Shown: piece after piece, positions 43,558 to 51,381 of the stretch
Position numbering within the stretch: the first letter of the stretch is position 1
How the letters are laid out: every line of letters begins with the position of its first letter
Origin: Ferrimonas marina
GTDB lineage: Bacteria > Pseudomonadota > Gammaproteobacteria > Enterobacterales > Shewanellaceae
Direction: 5' to 3'
Assembly: GCF_900129905.1 (NCBI RefSeq)
Contig: NZ_FQXG01000005.1
Coordinates: 115,594-179,593 of the forward strand
Length of the DNA: 64,000 bases
Made by a program: the position numbers and the translations under genes
Notes under the pieces: generated by a model
What the model saw: only the letters and a program-made list of their open reading frames with translations
Told to the model about the DNA's origin: nothing
The model's database searches: none

Positions 43558-44385
43558 TCAATAGCCGGAAGCCGTAGGGTCCGGAACAAACTCATGCCCG
43601 GTCAGGCGTTTAACTTGAGTATCGATGCTACCATCGGAGCCCAAACGCAGTAAACGGTAGCCCGGTTGCTGGGTATCCAGCACGAAACCGCGGCTATTGG
43701 GAAGGAATTGAATGCTGGTAGAGGGCACCGCCATCAGGCGGATCCCTTCGTGCATCAGGTCCATCTCCTGGTGCACGTGGCCCCACACCACCCCTTTGAC
43801 CTGGGGGTAGCGTGCCAGCAGACTGAGAAACTCGGCGCCGTTATCCAGGCTGTGTTGGTCCAGCCAGGCACAGCCGGTGGGCACCGCATGGTGGTGCAGC
43901 GCCACCATGGTGTGGGTGTCGGTGCTGGCCTCCAGCACCCCCTGCAGCCAACGCAGCTCACTCAAAGGCACATGGCCGGCGGGGATCCCCAGCACGGTGG
44001 AGTCCAGCATCAACAGCTGCCAGTTGCCCATGCGAACCCGGCGCTGGTAGTGCACCGGTGAGGCACCCAGCACGCTGTGCATATGGGAGGGCAGGTCGTG
44101 GTTACCTGGCAGGGCAAACACCGGCAGCGGCAGGTTATCCACCATGTTGGTGAACAGCTGGTAGGACTCGGCGCTGTGATCCTGGCTGATGTCGCCGCTG
44201 GCCAGCAGCGCATCCACGCCACTCTCCTCGGCCAGCTGAGCCAGGACCGCACTCAGGCTGTCGTAAGGATTGATACCAAGAAACACGTTGTTCCGGTCCG
44301 CAAACAGATGAGGATCGCTCAACTGGGCCAGAACGACACTGCCGTCTTCAGCCTCCGGGTGAAGGTGCTCCAATGGGGATTTCAA
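43558..44385 (-). CDS. cpdA: 3',5'-cyclic-AMP phosphodiesterase CpdA
   Basis: A 275-residue calcineurin-type metallophosphoesterase, the same length as E. coli CpdA. Metal-site motifs in order are LAQLSDPHLF, LLASGDISQDHS, LPGNHD, LHHHAVPTG and WGHVHQEMD. It lowers cAMP and so affects Crp-controlled genes. I chose a TTG start (44383-44385): it overlaps the yqiB stop codon (TTGA) and has GGAGAG 8 bases upstream; the ATG 13 codons earlier lies inside yqiB. Confidence 0.93.
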   Translation of the reverse strand: MKSPLEHLHPEAEDGSVVLAQLSDPHLFADRNNVFLGINPYDSLSAVLAQLAEESGVDALLASGDISQDHSAESYQLFTNMVDNLPLPVFALPGNHDLPSHMHSVLGASPVHYQRRVRMGNWQLLMLDSTVLGIPAGHVPLSELRWLQGVLEASTDTHTMVALHHHAVPTGCAWLDQHSLDNGAEFLSLLARYPQVKGVVWGHVHQEMDLMHEGIRLMAVPSTSIQFLPNSRGFVLDTQQPGYRLLRLGSDGSIDTQVKRLTGHEFVPDPTASGY

Positions 44386-44846
44386 AGCTTTCGACTCTCC
44401 TCGCCTTGCCGCGTCAACTGCCATTGAGACTGGCGAAACTGCTCGAGGAGCTCCGCCAAGAATAGGTTAACCTGAAATTTTTCATCACGCTGCAACATCT
44501 TGGCATTTGGATAGGGATAGACGGGGAGAAAACGCGAGAAATGCTGGCCAGTTAACACTTCTGCCACCCTGGCGTCGTGGTACAAACGCACCTCCATCCG
44601 AGGGGGATCAACAAAGGGCAGCGGTGGAGCGAGGCGCTCGATGGTGACCACCTCGGTGTAGCGGGTCTGCTCGTGCAGTTCGAGCCTGAGCGTTACCGGC
44701 TCCTGGGCATGGCGCCACTCGAAGCATCGCTGGTCGTCGCCCTGACGACGACGCCCCTCCAGCAGCAGCCCAGTGAGGGAGCGGTAGTTGCGACTGCATA
44801 GCCGCAGCAGCGCATCCAGGCTGGGGCTGTAGCGACCCGTTTTCAC
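44382..44846 (-). CDS. yqiB: YqiB family protein (DUF1249)
   Basis: A 154-residue protein of unknown role, conserved between nudF and cpdA in enterobacteria and relatives. Recognisable parts are RYSPSLDALLRLCSRNY, TRYTEVVTIER, MEVRLYHDARVAEV, and YPYPNAKMLQRDEKFQVNLFLAELL. The GTG start at 44844-44846 overlaps the nudF stop (GTGA) and gives the family length. Both ends overlap neighbours, so nudF-yqiB-cpdA are translationally coupled. Confidence 0.9.
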   Translation of the reverse strand: MKTGRYSPSLDALLRLCSRNYRSLTGLLLEGRRRQGDDQRCFEWRHAQEPVTLRLELHEQTRYTEVVTIERLAPPLPFVDPPRMEVRLYHDARVAEVLTGQHFSRFLPVYPYPNAKMLQRDEKFQVNLFLAELLEQFRQSQWQLTRQGEESRKL

Positions 44847-45460
44847 CGTGCGCCCCAACGTCGATGGTGGTTGAGCGCCAGCCATTGCAGGCCGATCAGG
44901 GTACTGGCGTTATCCAGCCGTCCTTCGGCCATCAGCGCCAGGGCCTCGGTTCTGGGCACCACGTGGCGACGGATGTCCTCCTGTTCCGAGGCCAGGCCAA
45001 ACAGGCCGGATTCAGCCTCAACCGACACCTCCGCCAGGTAAAGGTAGAGCCGCTCGGTACAGGCTCCCGGGCTGGAGAGGAAGCTGCAGATGGGCTCGAG
45101 CGAGTGCGCCTCCAGGCCGGCCTCCTCCATCAGCTCGCGCCGGGCCACCTGCTCGTTGGACTCGCCGGGCTCGATGATCCCCGCCACCAGCTCCAGCAGC
45201 CAGGGGTTGTCGCTGGTGCGCGCCGCCGGGTAGCGCAGCTGCTCCAGCAGCACCACCGCATCCCGTTGTGGGTCATAGGCCAGCACCACCACCGCATCGC
45301 CCCGCTCGAACACCTCGCGGGTCACCGGGCCACTGTCGCCACCAGCAAACAGGGGGTGGCGGAAGGTCACCTCTTCGAGGCGGAAAAAACCCTGGTACGG
45401 GGTCCGGCGGGACTCCAGTACCAGCGAGGATTTATCAAACGGGGGCTTCCATTGACGCAT
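44843..45460 (-). CDS. nudF: ADP-ribose pyrophosphatase (NudF)
   Basis: A 205-residue Nudix hydrolase cleaving ADP-ribose to AMP and ribose 5-phosphate. The Nudix box reads AGIIEPGESNEQVARRELMEE-AG (G-x5-E-x7-REUxEExGU), and SSPGACTERLYLYLAEV downstream is the ADP-ribose-specific proline region. The ATG at 45458-45460 is preceded by GGGAG. It is divergent from tolC and heads the nudF-yqiB-cpdA-yqiA group. Confidence 0.93.
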   Translation of the reverse strand: MRQWKPPFDKSSLVLESRRTPYQGFFRLEEVTFRHPLFAGGDSGPVTREVFERGDAVVVLAYDPQRDAVVLLEQLRYPAARTSDNPWLLELVAGIIEPGESNEQVARRELMEEAGLEAHSLEPICSFLSSPGACTERLYLYLAEVSVEAESGLFGLASEQEDIRRHVVPRTEALALMAEGRLDNASTLIGLQWLALNHHRRWGAR

Positions 45461-45582
45461 TCTTTCTCCCATTGCTTTGTAACAGCTTTTGTTCAGCGTA
45501 CTCTGTTACACTTACGTACTGATTTTTCGTTGACTTGTCCGGACCAGATTCAGTTAACTAACGCTGTCAAAGTCATGGTCGT

Positions 45583-45855
45583 TTAGTACCGTTTCATAGG
45601 GAAGATGATCGGTTCAGAGTGCATGAGGGTGACGAGGGCAAGACGCAGCCATGAGGGAATATAGTGGTCCTCTTTCAAACTGGCTGCAACGCTGACGTCC
45701 CCTGCTGCCTGCACTTCCTTCGGGCTGGTCTCAACGAAAGCTGAGTTAATTCGCGGTTTTAGGCACGGCCCGCCCTGCCCCTGAACCGTTGCCGACTCCG
45801 GTTTCGTTGGGTTCCTGCTGGATCCATCCTCTCTTGAGAAGCGATACCTGGACAC
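45583..45855 (-). other. Unexplained 90-codon ORF in the nudF-tolC gap
   Basis: The nudF-tolC gap is about 470 bases. A minus-strand ORF (MSRYRFSREDGSSRNP ... KPRINSAFVETSPKEVQAAGD ...) fills most of it but has no evident ribosome-binding site and odd composition, with no recognised domain. I think it more likely marks a dispersed or structured intergenic sequence than a gene. It lies on the strand opposite tolC, in the position of a tolC leader. Confidence 0.25.
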
Positions 45856-45880
45856 CCATTGGGGATCACCCCAGTATTTT

Positions 45881-45906
45881 CCCGTCCCTCTTCGGACCGG
45901 GATTTT
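45881..45906 (+). other. Terminator-like hairpin just before tolC
   Basis: CCCGTCC-CTCTTC-GGACCGGG (one bulged base) is followed by ATTTTGTTA, ending about 20 bases before the tolC start. It could be an attenuator or the end of a small upstream transcript. Confidence 0.4.
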
Positions 45907-45927
45907 GTTATAGATAAAGGATTGGTA

Positions 45928-47265
45928 ATGAACCTTAAACTGCGCTCTGTATGCGTTGCCGTGGGCTTAGCTTGCAGCTCCATGGCCGCCCAGGCTGACG
46001 ACCTGCTGCAGATCTACCAGCAGGCGCTGATGAAAGACCCGATACTGCTTCAGGCCAAGGCCAGCCGTGATGCTGCGTACGAGGTCATTGGCCAGTCCCG
46101 TGCTTCACTGCTGCCCCAGGTGAACGCCTCTTTGGGCTACAGCAACACCTTCTACAACCGCGAGATTGAAGCCCGTGAAGACGACGGTTTCACCGGTGGT
46201 TTGTCCCTGAACCAGAGCATCTACGACCACGCCAACTACGTCAGCCTGGACTTGAGCAAGCAATCTGCCAGCCAGGCCGAGCTGATCTACAGCCTGACCG
46301 AACAGGCGCTGATCGTGCGTGTATCCCAGGCCTACTTTGACGTGCTGTCCGGCCAGGACGCGCTGGACTTTGTCCGCGCCAATAAGCGCGCCATTGAGCG
46401 TCAGCTAGAGCAGACCAAGCAGCGTTTTGCCGTTGGCCTGACCGCCATCACCGACGTGCACGAAGCCCAAGCGGAGTTCGACCTGGCAGTGGCCGATGAG
46501 ATCGCCGCTGAAAACACCCTGGAGAATCGCCTGGAAGCCCTGCGCGAGATCACCGGTCTGAGCCACCGGGATCTGAACGTGCTGGATACCGCGCGCTTCA
46601 GCCCCAACAAGCCGACCCCGGCCACCCACGAGCAGTGGCAGACCATCGCCGAGGAGTCCAGCCTCAACCTGTTGGTGGATCGCCTGGGTGTGGAGATCGC
46701 CAAGCAGCGCATCGACCTGGCCAAGACCGGTCACCTGCCCAGCATTGGCCTGGTCGCCAGCTACAACGAGAACACCTCCTTCTCCAACGTTCAGGACAAC
46801 GGCGAAGGCACCCTGGGTGTTCAGGTCAATATCCCGATCTTCAGCGGCTTCGCGGTCAGCTCCCAGGTCAAGCAGGAGCAAGCCAACTACGTCGGCGCCC
46901 AGCAGAGCCTGGAAGAGACCTACCGCAGCGTGATCCGCAACACCCGTGCCAGCCTGAACAACGTCAACGCGTCGCTCAGCTCCATCCGCGCCTTTGAGCA
47001 GTCGGTGATCTCCGCCGAGAGCGCCCTGAAGGCCACCGAAGCGGGCTTCGAGGTGGGTAACCGGACCATCGTGGACGTGCTCAACTCCACCCGTCAGCTC
47101 TACAGCGCTAAGCAGCAACTGGCGGATGCCCGTTACGGCTACATCCTGTCCGTGCTGACCCTGAAACAGTCCGCCGGCACCCTGTCTGCTGACGATCTGG
47201 AGATGATCAACCGCGGCCTGCGCCCGGCTACCTCCGCCGATCAGGATGGCGATCAGAAGTCCTGA
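45928..47265 (+). CDS. tolC: TolC-family outer-membrane efflux channel
   Basis: A 445-residue protein with a signal peptide (MNLKLRSVCVAVGLACSSMAAQA) and the two-repeat coiled-coil/beta layout of TolC: DLLQIYQQALMKDPILLQAKA, RVSQAYFDVLSGQDALDF, RQLEQTKQRFAVGLTAITDV, then VNIPIFSGFAVSSQVKQEQA and EAGFEVGNRTIVDVLNSTR. It forms the trimeric exit duct for RND/ABC efflux and type I secretion. The ATG at 45928 has AAAGGA upstream; 23 earlier codons are in the leader. Its place beside nudF is as in E. coli. Confidence 0.95.
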   Translation: MNLKLRSVCVAVGLACSSMAAQADDLLQIYQQALMKDPILLQAKASRDAAYEVIGQSRASLLPQVNASLGYSNTFYNREIEAREDDGFTGGLSLNQSIYDHANYVSLDLSKQSASQAELIYSLTEQALIVRVSQAYFDVLSGQDALDFVRANKRAIERQLEQTKQRFAVGLTAITDVHEAQAEFDLAVADEIAAENTLENRLEALREITGLSHRDLNVLDTARFSPNKPTPATHEQWQTIAEESSLNLLVDRLGVEIAKQRIDLAKTGHLPSIGLVASYNENTSFSNVQDNGEGTLGVQVNIPIFSGFAVSSQVKQEQANYVGAQQSLEETYRSVIRNTRASLNNVNASLSSIRAFEQSVISAESALKATEAGFEVGNRTIVDVLNSTRQLYSAKQQLADARYGYILSVLTLKQSAGTLSADDLEMINRGLRPATSADQDGDQKS

Positions 47266-47281
47266 TGACCGGATAGAAATC

Positions 47282-47309
47282 AAAAAACCCGCCAATTGGC
47301 GGGTTTTTT
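47282..47309. terminator. Bidirectional terminator between tolC and the TIGR04219-type gene
   Basis: CCCGCC-AATT-GGCGGG with A6 and T6 flanks, at the convergent ends of two genes. Confidence 0.9.
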
Positions 47310-47326
47310 GATGGCTCAGGCAAACC

Positions 47327-47992
47327 TTAGAAGGTCAGCTCGGCGCCCATGAACCAGCCATCCTGGGTCACATCGGCGGTGACGCCACTGAAACCTTTCA
47401 CGTCAAAATCGTGCTGACGGTAGCCGGCCTTCAGGTTCAGATCGAACAGCGGCAGATCCAGGCCATAGCCCATGCCCAGCTGGTAATCGCTGATGTTGTC
47501 GCTGGTGAAGGTGCTAATGGACACGTCGGCAAACACGAACAGACCAGTGCTCACCAGGTTTACCCGGGTACGGGCGTAACCCATCACCACACCATTATCC
47601 AGGTCTTCCTGGTTCCAGCCACCCTGGCGTACCTCACCGCTGTAGAGACGGTAGTTCACACCCAGGTCCAGCTCTACGCCGGAGTTGTCCAGCAGCTGGT
47701 AATAGAACACGAAGTCGGTGTTGGACAGATCCAGCTCGTTGGCTTCCTTACCGGTACCCATCTGGTTGTAGCGCAGCATCACGTTGGGCAGCAGCGGTAC
47801 AAAGTGCTCAAAGGCGGCGTAGGCGCTGAGGCGGCTCTTGTCGTCCCAGGCGGGGCTGTCAGCTTCCAGGCTGCCACTGGTGTTAACGAAAAACAGGTCC
47901 AGACCGGCTTTGGCACCCAGCAGATCGGCCTGGGCAGGCAGTGCGAGGGGGGCGGCCAGAGCGACGGCAAGAATGCTCGGCTTAAACTTCAT
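47327..47992 (-). CDS. Outer-membrane beta-barrel protein, TIGR04219 type
   Basis: A 221-residue protein with a signal peptide (AVALAAPLALPAQA) then DLLGAKAGLDLFFVNTSG and alternating amphipathic strands (NVMLRYNQMG, NTDFVFYYQLLD, VELDLGVNYRLYSG, QLGMGYGLDLPLFDLNLKAGY), ending GWFMGAELTF with a terminal Phe typical of Bam-assembled barrels. About eight strands fit the TIGR04219 family of unknown function common in Shewanella and Vibrio relatives. Confidence 0.85.
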   Translation of the reverse strand: MKFKPSILAVALAAPLALPAQADLLGAKAGLDLFFVNTSGSLEADSPAWDDKSRLSAYAAFEHFVPLLPNVMLRYNQMGTGKEANELDLSNTDFVFYYQLLDNSGVELDLGVNYRLYSGEVRQGGWNQEDLDNGVVMGYARTRVNLVSTGLFVFADVSISTFTSDNISDYQLGMGYGLDLPLFDLNLKAGYRQHDFDVKGFSGVTADVTQDGWFMGAELTF

Positions 47993-48170
47993 CGGGTTGT
48001 CCTTAGGTGGTGTGATGGCAGGCTATTGTCCTGATCATGGCAGCAGCTTACAACGACGCTAATCTAAAAAAGCTAAAATTTTCAGTGCGTAAACCTGATG
48101 TTCTCGGCATGGGACAATCCACTTCGCCTCGACGGTGAAATCACCCTTAGCAATGCCGCAGCCACAAACC

Positions 48171-48197
48171 AAAAAACCGGCCATCAGGCCGGTTTTT
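48171..48197 (-). terminator. Terminator of the DUF2333 gene
   Basis: CCGGCC-ATCA-GGCCGG with A6 on the plus strand (T6 on the minus strand), 15 bases past the stop codon. Confidence 0.88.
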
Positions 48198-48211
48198 AAC
48201 AGGAGTTACAA

Positions 48212-49186
48212 CTAGCCTCGAGACAGCAGCTGCTTGAGATCGATCAGCGCCGCATTGGCGCGGGAGATGTAGTTGGCCATCACCAATGAGTGGTTGGCCA
48301 CCAGGCCAAAGCCGCTGCCGTTGAGGATCATCGGGCTCCACACCGTATCCTGGGTCGCCTCCAGCTCACGGATGATCTGGCGCAGACTGACCCGGGCGTT
48401 CTTCTTCTCCAGCACGGTGGCAAAGTCCTGCTCGATGGCCCGCATGATGCCAAGCAGTGCCCAGGTATGGCCGCGCGCCTCGTAGAATACGTCATCGATC
48501 TTCCACCAGCTGGTCTGCACCACGTGCTCCTGACGCGCGCCAGTGGATTGCGCCGCCGACTCATCACCGGCCAGGTCCAGGTTGACTCGGTCCTGTCCCA
48601 CACTGGCGGCGAGGCGACCAGACAGGCTGCCCAAACGCTTCTGCACCAGGTCCAGGTAGCTCACCAGGTTGTCCGCCCGGGCATAGAACTGGGCCTGCTC
48701 GTCACTGGGATCGCTGATCCGGTCACGGTAGCGCTCTAATGCCTCAACACCCTTGCGATATTCGGACTCCGCCCGGGGCACCATCCAGCTGCGATGATCG
48801 ATGTTGAAGCGCGGCTGGGCCTGCTTCAGATCCGCATCCTCGGTGGACTGGCTCTGTGAACGGGAGAAATCCCGGCGCATGATCAGGGTCAGGTCTCGCA
48901 GTTGCTCCAGCGCGCCGAACTCGAAGGCCGGCATGTTATCCATCAAAACCGAGGGGGGCATGACGTCGTTGGAGAGGAAGCCACCGGGCTTATCCAGCAG
49001 CGTATTGCCGATCAGGATGGCCGCCGTGGTGGTGGCATAGCCCACCACCTTTTCCCCCTGCGGTGGCGACAGGTCGGCCTGCTCAATCACCTTGGGTTCA
49101 AAGCTCCACCAGACCGCAATCAGGTAGTTGAGCAGCAGCACCACCCCGAGGGTGATAACAACGCTCTTCGTGCTCACTTTCACCAT
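48212..49186 (-). CDS. DUF2333 family inner-membrane protein
   Basis: A 324-residue protein with one N-terminal transmembrane segment (VVITLGVVLLLNYLIAVWW) and a large, probably periplasmic, helical part: AAILIGNTLLDKPGGFLSNDVMPP (quoted in part), MPAFEFGALEQLRDL, RSWMVPRAESEYRKG, and a C-terminal LVMANYISRANAALIDL. This pattern is DUF2333, a proteobacterial family of unknown function. It follows the copper chaperone gene by 30 bases on the same strand and may be in one transcript with it. Confidence 0.88.
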   Translation of the reverse strand: MVKVSTKSVVITLGVVLLLNYLIAVWWSFEPKVIEQADLSPPQGEKVVGYATTTAAILIGNTLLDKPGGFLSNDVMPPSVLMDNMPAFEFGALEQLRDLTLIMRRDFSRSQSQSTEDADLKQAQPRFNIDHRSWMVPRAESEYRKGVEALERYRDRISDPSDEQAQFYARADNLVSYLDLVQKRLGSLSGRLAASVGQDRVNLDLAGDESAAQSTGARQEHVVQTSWWKIDDVFYEARGHTWALLGIMRAIEQDFATVLEKKNARVSLRQIIRELEATQDTVWSPMILNGSGFGLVANHSLVMANYISRANAALIDLKQLLSRG

Positions 49187-49216
49187 ATTGCCTCTCCTTC
49201 AGTTCGAGCCCGTGCT

Positions 49217-49687
49217 TCAGTGGTGATGATGGTGGTGATGATCGTCCTTAGACTCCTCACCGATAGGGGTGGCCACCAGCCCCACCGATTGCGGCCCTGC
49301 CCGCTCAAAGGTTAATTCACAACGCAGGGTCTCGCCCTCAGCGGGCAAGCCATCGACGCCCATCAACATCAGATGGTAGCCGCCGGGCGTCAGCGCAACC
49401 GCCTGGCCCTGGGGCAAAGCGACGGAGCTGACCGGACGCATCTTGGTCAGGCCATCCTCCTCCAGGATGGTGTGCAGCTCGGTGGTACGCACGCCATCAC
49501 AACGGGCAGCAAGCAGGGCATCGTCCTGCTGCTCGCTGGTCAGGGTCATGTAGCCGGCGGTGTTTGGCACCCCCGGGGGCATCAGTCGAACCTGGGGCTG
49601 CTCCACTAACACAGTGGCTGATACCGCCGCCGAAAAAGGCAATGCACACACCAACGGAAGAAAGTTAAACAAACGTTTGAACATCAT
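49217..49687 (-). CDS. PCu(A)C-family periplasmic copper chaperone with a poly-histidine tail
   Basis: A 156-residue protein with a signal peptide (LVCALPFSAAVSA) and the PCu(A)C domain: MPPGVPNTAGYMTL, then ELHTILEEDGLTKMRPV and LTPGGYHLMLMG, giving the H-x-n-M-x-n-H-x-M copper(I) site. The chain ends KDDHHHHHHH, seven consecutive natural histidines, a likely extra Cu/Zn/Ni-binding tail. PCu(A)C proteins deliver copper to cytochrome oxidase Cu(A), usually beside SenC/Sco; no Sco gene is near here. Two adjacent ATG codons are possible starts. Confidence 0.9.
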   Translation of the reverse strand: MMFKRLFNFLPLVCALPFSAAVSATVLVEQPQVRLMPPGVPNTAGYMTLTSEQQDDALLAARCDGVRTTELHTILEEDGLTKMRPVSSVALPQGQAVALTPGGYHLMLMGVDGLPAEGETLRCELTFERAGPQSVGLVATPIGEESKDDHHHHHHH

Positions 49688-49743
49688 CGTCCATCCTTTA
49701 GACTGAAGGAATTCAAGGAAGCCAGCCGGTCACAGGAGTGCTT

Positions 49744-50484
49744 ATGGATCCCGTTCTTTGCCACCGTCACGGTGGAGTCATGGTACTGACCCTAAATCGT
49801 CAGAACAAGCGTAACGCATTGACGCAAAACATGTATGCAGTATTGGTTCAGCACCTGGAACAGGCCGAGTCCGACCCTGAGGTGCGCGCGGTTCTGTTCC
49901 AGGGGTCGGCCGAGTGTTTCTGTGCCGGCAATGACCTGAACGACTTCCTGGCGCTGGACCAGGTGAATGAGCAGACCCCGGTGCTGCGCTTCGTTCGCCA
50001 GCTACCGAAGATGACCAAGCCGCTGCTGGCCGCGGTCGCCGGTCCGGCGGTAGGAATCGGCACCACCCTGCTGCTGCATTGCGACCTGGTCTACGCCACC
50101 GCCGATGCCCGGCTGCAGCTGCCCTTCGTTAACCTGGGGATCGTGCCGGAAGCGGGCTCCAGCCTGCTGTTGCCGCTGCACGTCGGGCGCCAGCGGGCGT
50201 CGGAGTTGTTGTTGCTGGGCCAGCCCTTCAGTGGCCAGCAGGCCGCGGACTGGGGCATGATCAATGCCATTGTGCCGGCCGAAGAGCTGCTTGAGCTGGC
50301 CATGAGCCGGGCCCAGGCATTGGCGGCCCAGCCGCCCAAGGCGATGATCAGCACCCTGGCACTGTTGCGTCAGAGCCGGCCTGCCGATCTCGAGGTGTGC
50401 ATCGAGCGCGAGCTGGAGCTGTTCCTGCAGCATGTGAACTCGGCGGAGTGTCGCCAGATCCTGACCCAGTTGACCGCACGTTAA
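49744..50484 (+). CDS. Crotonase-family enoyl-CoA hydratase/isomerase
   Basis: A 246-residue crotonase: LNRQNKRNALTQNMY, oxyanion segments GSAECFCAGNDLNDFLAL and VAGPAVGIGTTLLLHCDLVYA, and PFVNLGIVPEAGSSLLLP, which has the second catalytic Glu but not the first, as in enoyl-CoA isomerases and PaaG-like enzymes. It is a single gene with no pathway neighbours. The ATG at 49744 has AGGAG 5 bases upstream; a GTG two codons earlier is less likely. Confidence 0.88.
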   Translation: MDPVLCHRHGGVMVLTLNRQNKRNALTQNMYAVLVQHLEQAESDPEVRAVLFQGSAECFCAGNDLNDFLALDQVNEQTPVLRFVRQLPKMTKPLLAAVAGPAVGIGTTLLLHCDLVYATADARLQLPFVNLGIVPEAGSSLLLPLHVGRQRASELLLLGQPFSGQQAADWGMINAIVPAEELLELAMSRAQALAAQPPKAMISTLALLRQSRPADLEVCIERELELFLQHVNSAECRQILTQLTAR

Positions 50485-50549
50485 GCCCCGGCTTGGGGTG
50501 GGCTTGCTGCCACCGGCGCTGTTGCTGGTGGCGGCCGAAGCCGATTGGC

Positions 50550-50699
50550 TCAGCGCCACCAGCGCCATAACAGCACCCCCGCCAAAACCGGTAACAGGGC
50601 CCAGTAGAAGGCGCCGTCCACCATCGCCAACGCCCAGAGATCCACCCACTCCACCAGCAGCACCAGCCCCAGCAGCAGCAGGATCAGCAGCCACGCCAT
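50550..50699 (-). CDS. Small two-helix membrane protein following the PspC-like gene
   Basis: A 49-residue hydrophobic protein (MAWLLILLLLGLVLLVEWVD, then LWALAMVDGAFYWALLPVLA, ending LLWRWWR). It overlaps the PspC-like gene by 16 bases in another frame and lacks a strong ribosome-binding site, so it would depend on translational coupling. It is not recognised; its position recalls small partners of Psp proteins. Confidence 0.5.
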   Translation of the reverse strand: MAWLLILLLLGLVLLVEWVDLWALAMVDGAFYWALLPVLAGVLLWRWWR

Positions 50700-50875
50700 G
50701 ATCTGGGCATCAGCCAGGCTGCCATCAGATAGAGGAACAGCATCATCACTGGAGACAGCCAGGTCAGTGCCAGGATGCCGATCCTGACCCAATGCACCGG
50801 CCACTCCATCAGGTAGGCCAGCCGGGCGGCGACACCGAACCACCAGCGGTTGGCTAAGCTCTTTTTTCCATTCAT
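50684..50875 (-). CDS. PspC-like small membrane protein
   Basis: A 63-residue protein resembling a minimal PspC domain: NRWWFGVAARLAYLMEWPVHWVRIG (quoted in part) is like the usual D....GVC.GLA.YFGWDP..VR, then a second helix ending FLYLMAAWLMPRS as in the family's YLIL...P. PspC senses membrane stress in other bacteria; no pspA/B is nearby. GGGGAGA lies 7 bases before the ATG. Confidence 0.65.
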   Translation of the reverse strand: MNGKKSLANRWWFGVAARLAYLMEWPVHWVRIGILALTWLSPVMMLFLYLMAAWLMPRSWRGC

Positions 50876-50914
50876 CGTCGTCTCTCCCCACCATACCGTT
50901 GTCGTGCCCCAGGG

Positions 50915-51187
50915 TTACTGGATGCGCTTGTCGTTACGCTTCGGTTGTTCGGTTTGCTTGGCCATGATCGGGTAATCAGTAACAGTCACACGACCAAACA
51001 CCCGTTGGGCAGTGGCCAGCGCATCCTGACGCGCATCCTCAACGATGGCCTGGCGAGTCTGGTCAAAGCCTCGCTGCAGGGAGCGGTCGATCGCTTCGTT
51101 GAGGGAGAGGGTCTGGCCTGCCTGAACAGTGCCGGTCAGGGACAGAGCAACAACAGAAACAGAAACCAGAGTCTTGAGCGCAGTCAT
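50915..51187 (-). CDS. Small exported protein of unknown function
   Basis: A 90-residue protein with a signal peptide (MTALKTLVSVSVVALSLTGTVQA) and a short mature part (GQTLSLNEAIDRSLQRGFDQ, QDALATAQRVFG, then a basic tail). GAGG lies 8 bases before the ATG at 51185-51187; 21 upstream codons in frame were excluded. The family is not recognised. It is 39 bases upstream of the PspC-like gene on the same strand. Confidence 0.7.
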   Translation of the reverse strand: MTALKTLVSVSVVALSLTGTVQAGQTLSLNEAIDRSLQRGFDQTRQAIVEDARQDALATAQRVFGRVTVTDYPIMAKQTEQPKRNDKRIQ

Positions 51188-51339
51188 GAGATTTACCTCA
51201 GTGTGATTGAATGACACTGGGGTTATTACAATTGGCGTGCCAATGTTCAAAAAATAACCAAAAGTCTGATTTTATTGATTATTTTTACAAGGACTTTGCA
51301 AGGGGGAGTTGCCGATATGGGGAGGAAGGGGGGGCAATA

Positions 51340-51371
51340 GCGGAATTGACCACCGGGTTGGTCAATTCCGC
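51340..51371. other. 13-bp perfect hairpin downstream of dusA
   Basis: GCGGAATTGACCA-CCGGGT-TGGTCAATTCCGC lies just past the dusA stop codon. No T run follows on the minus strand, so it may work as a Rho-dependent or RNA-stability 3' end rather than a classic terminator. Confidence 0.6.
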
Positions 51372-51381
51372 CAAGAGGGAT

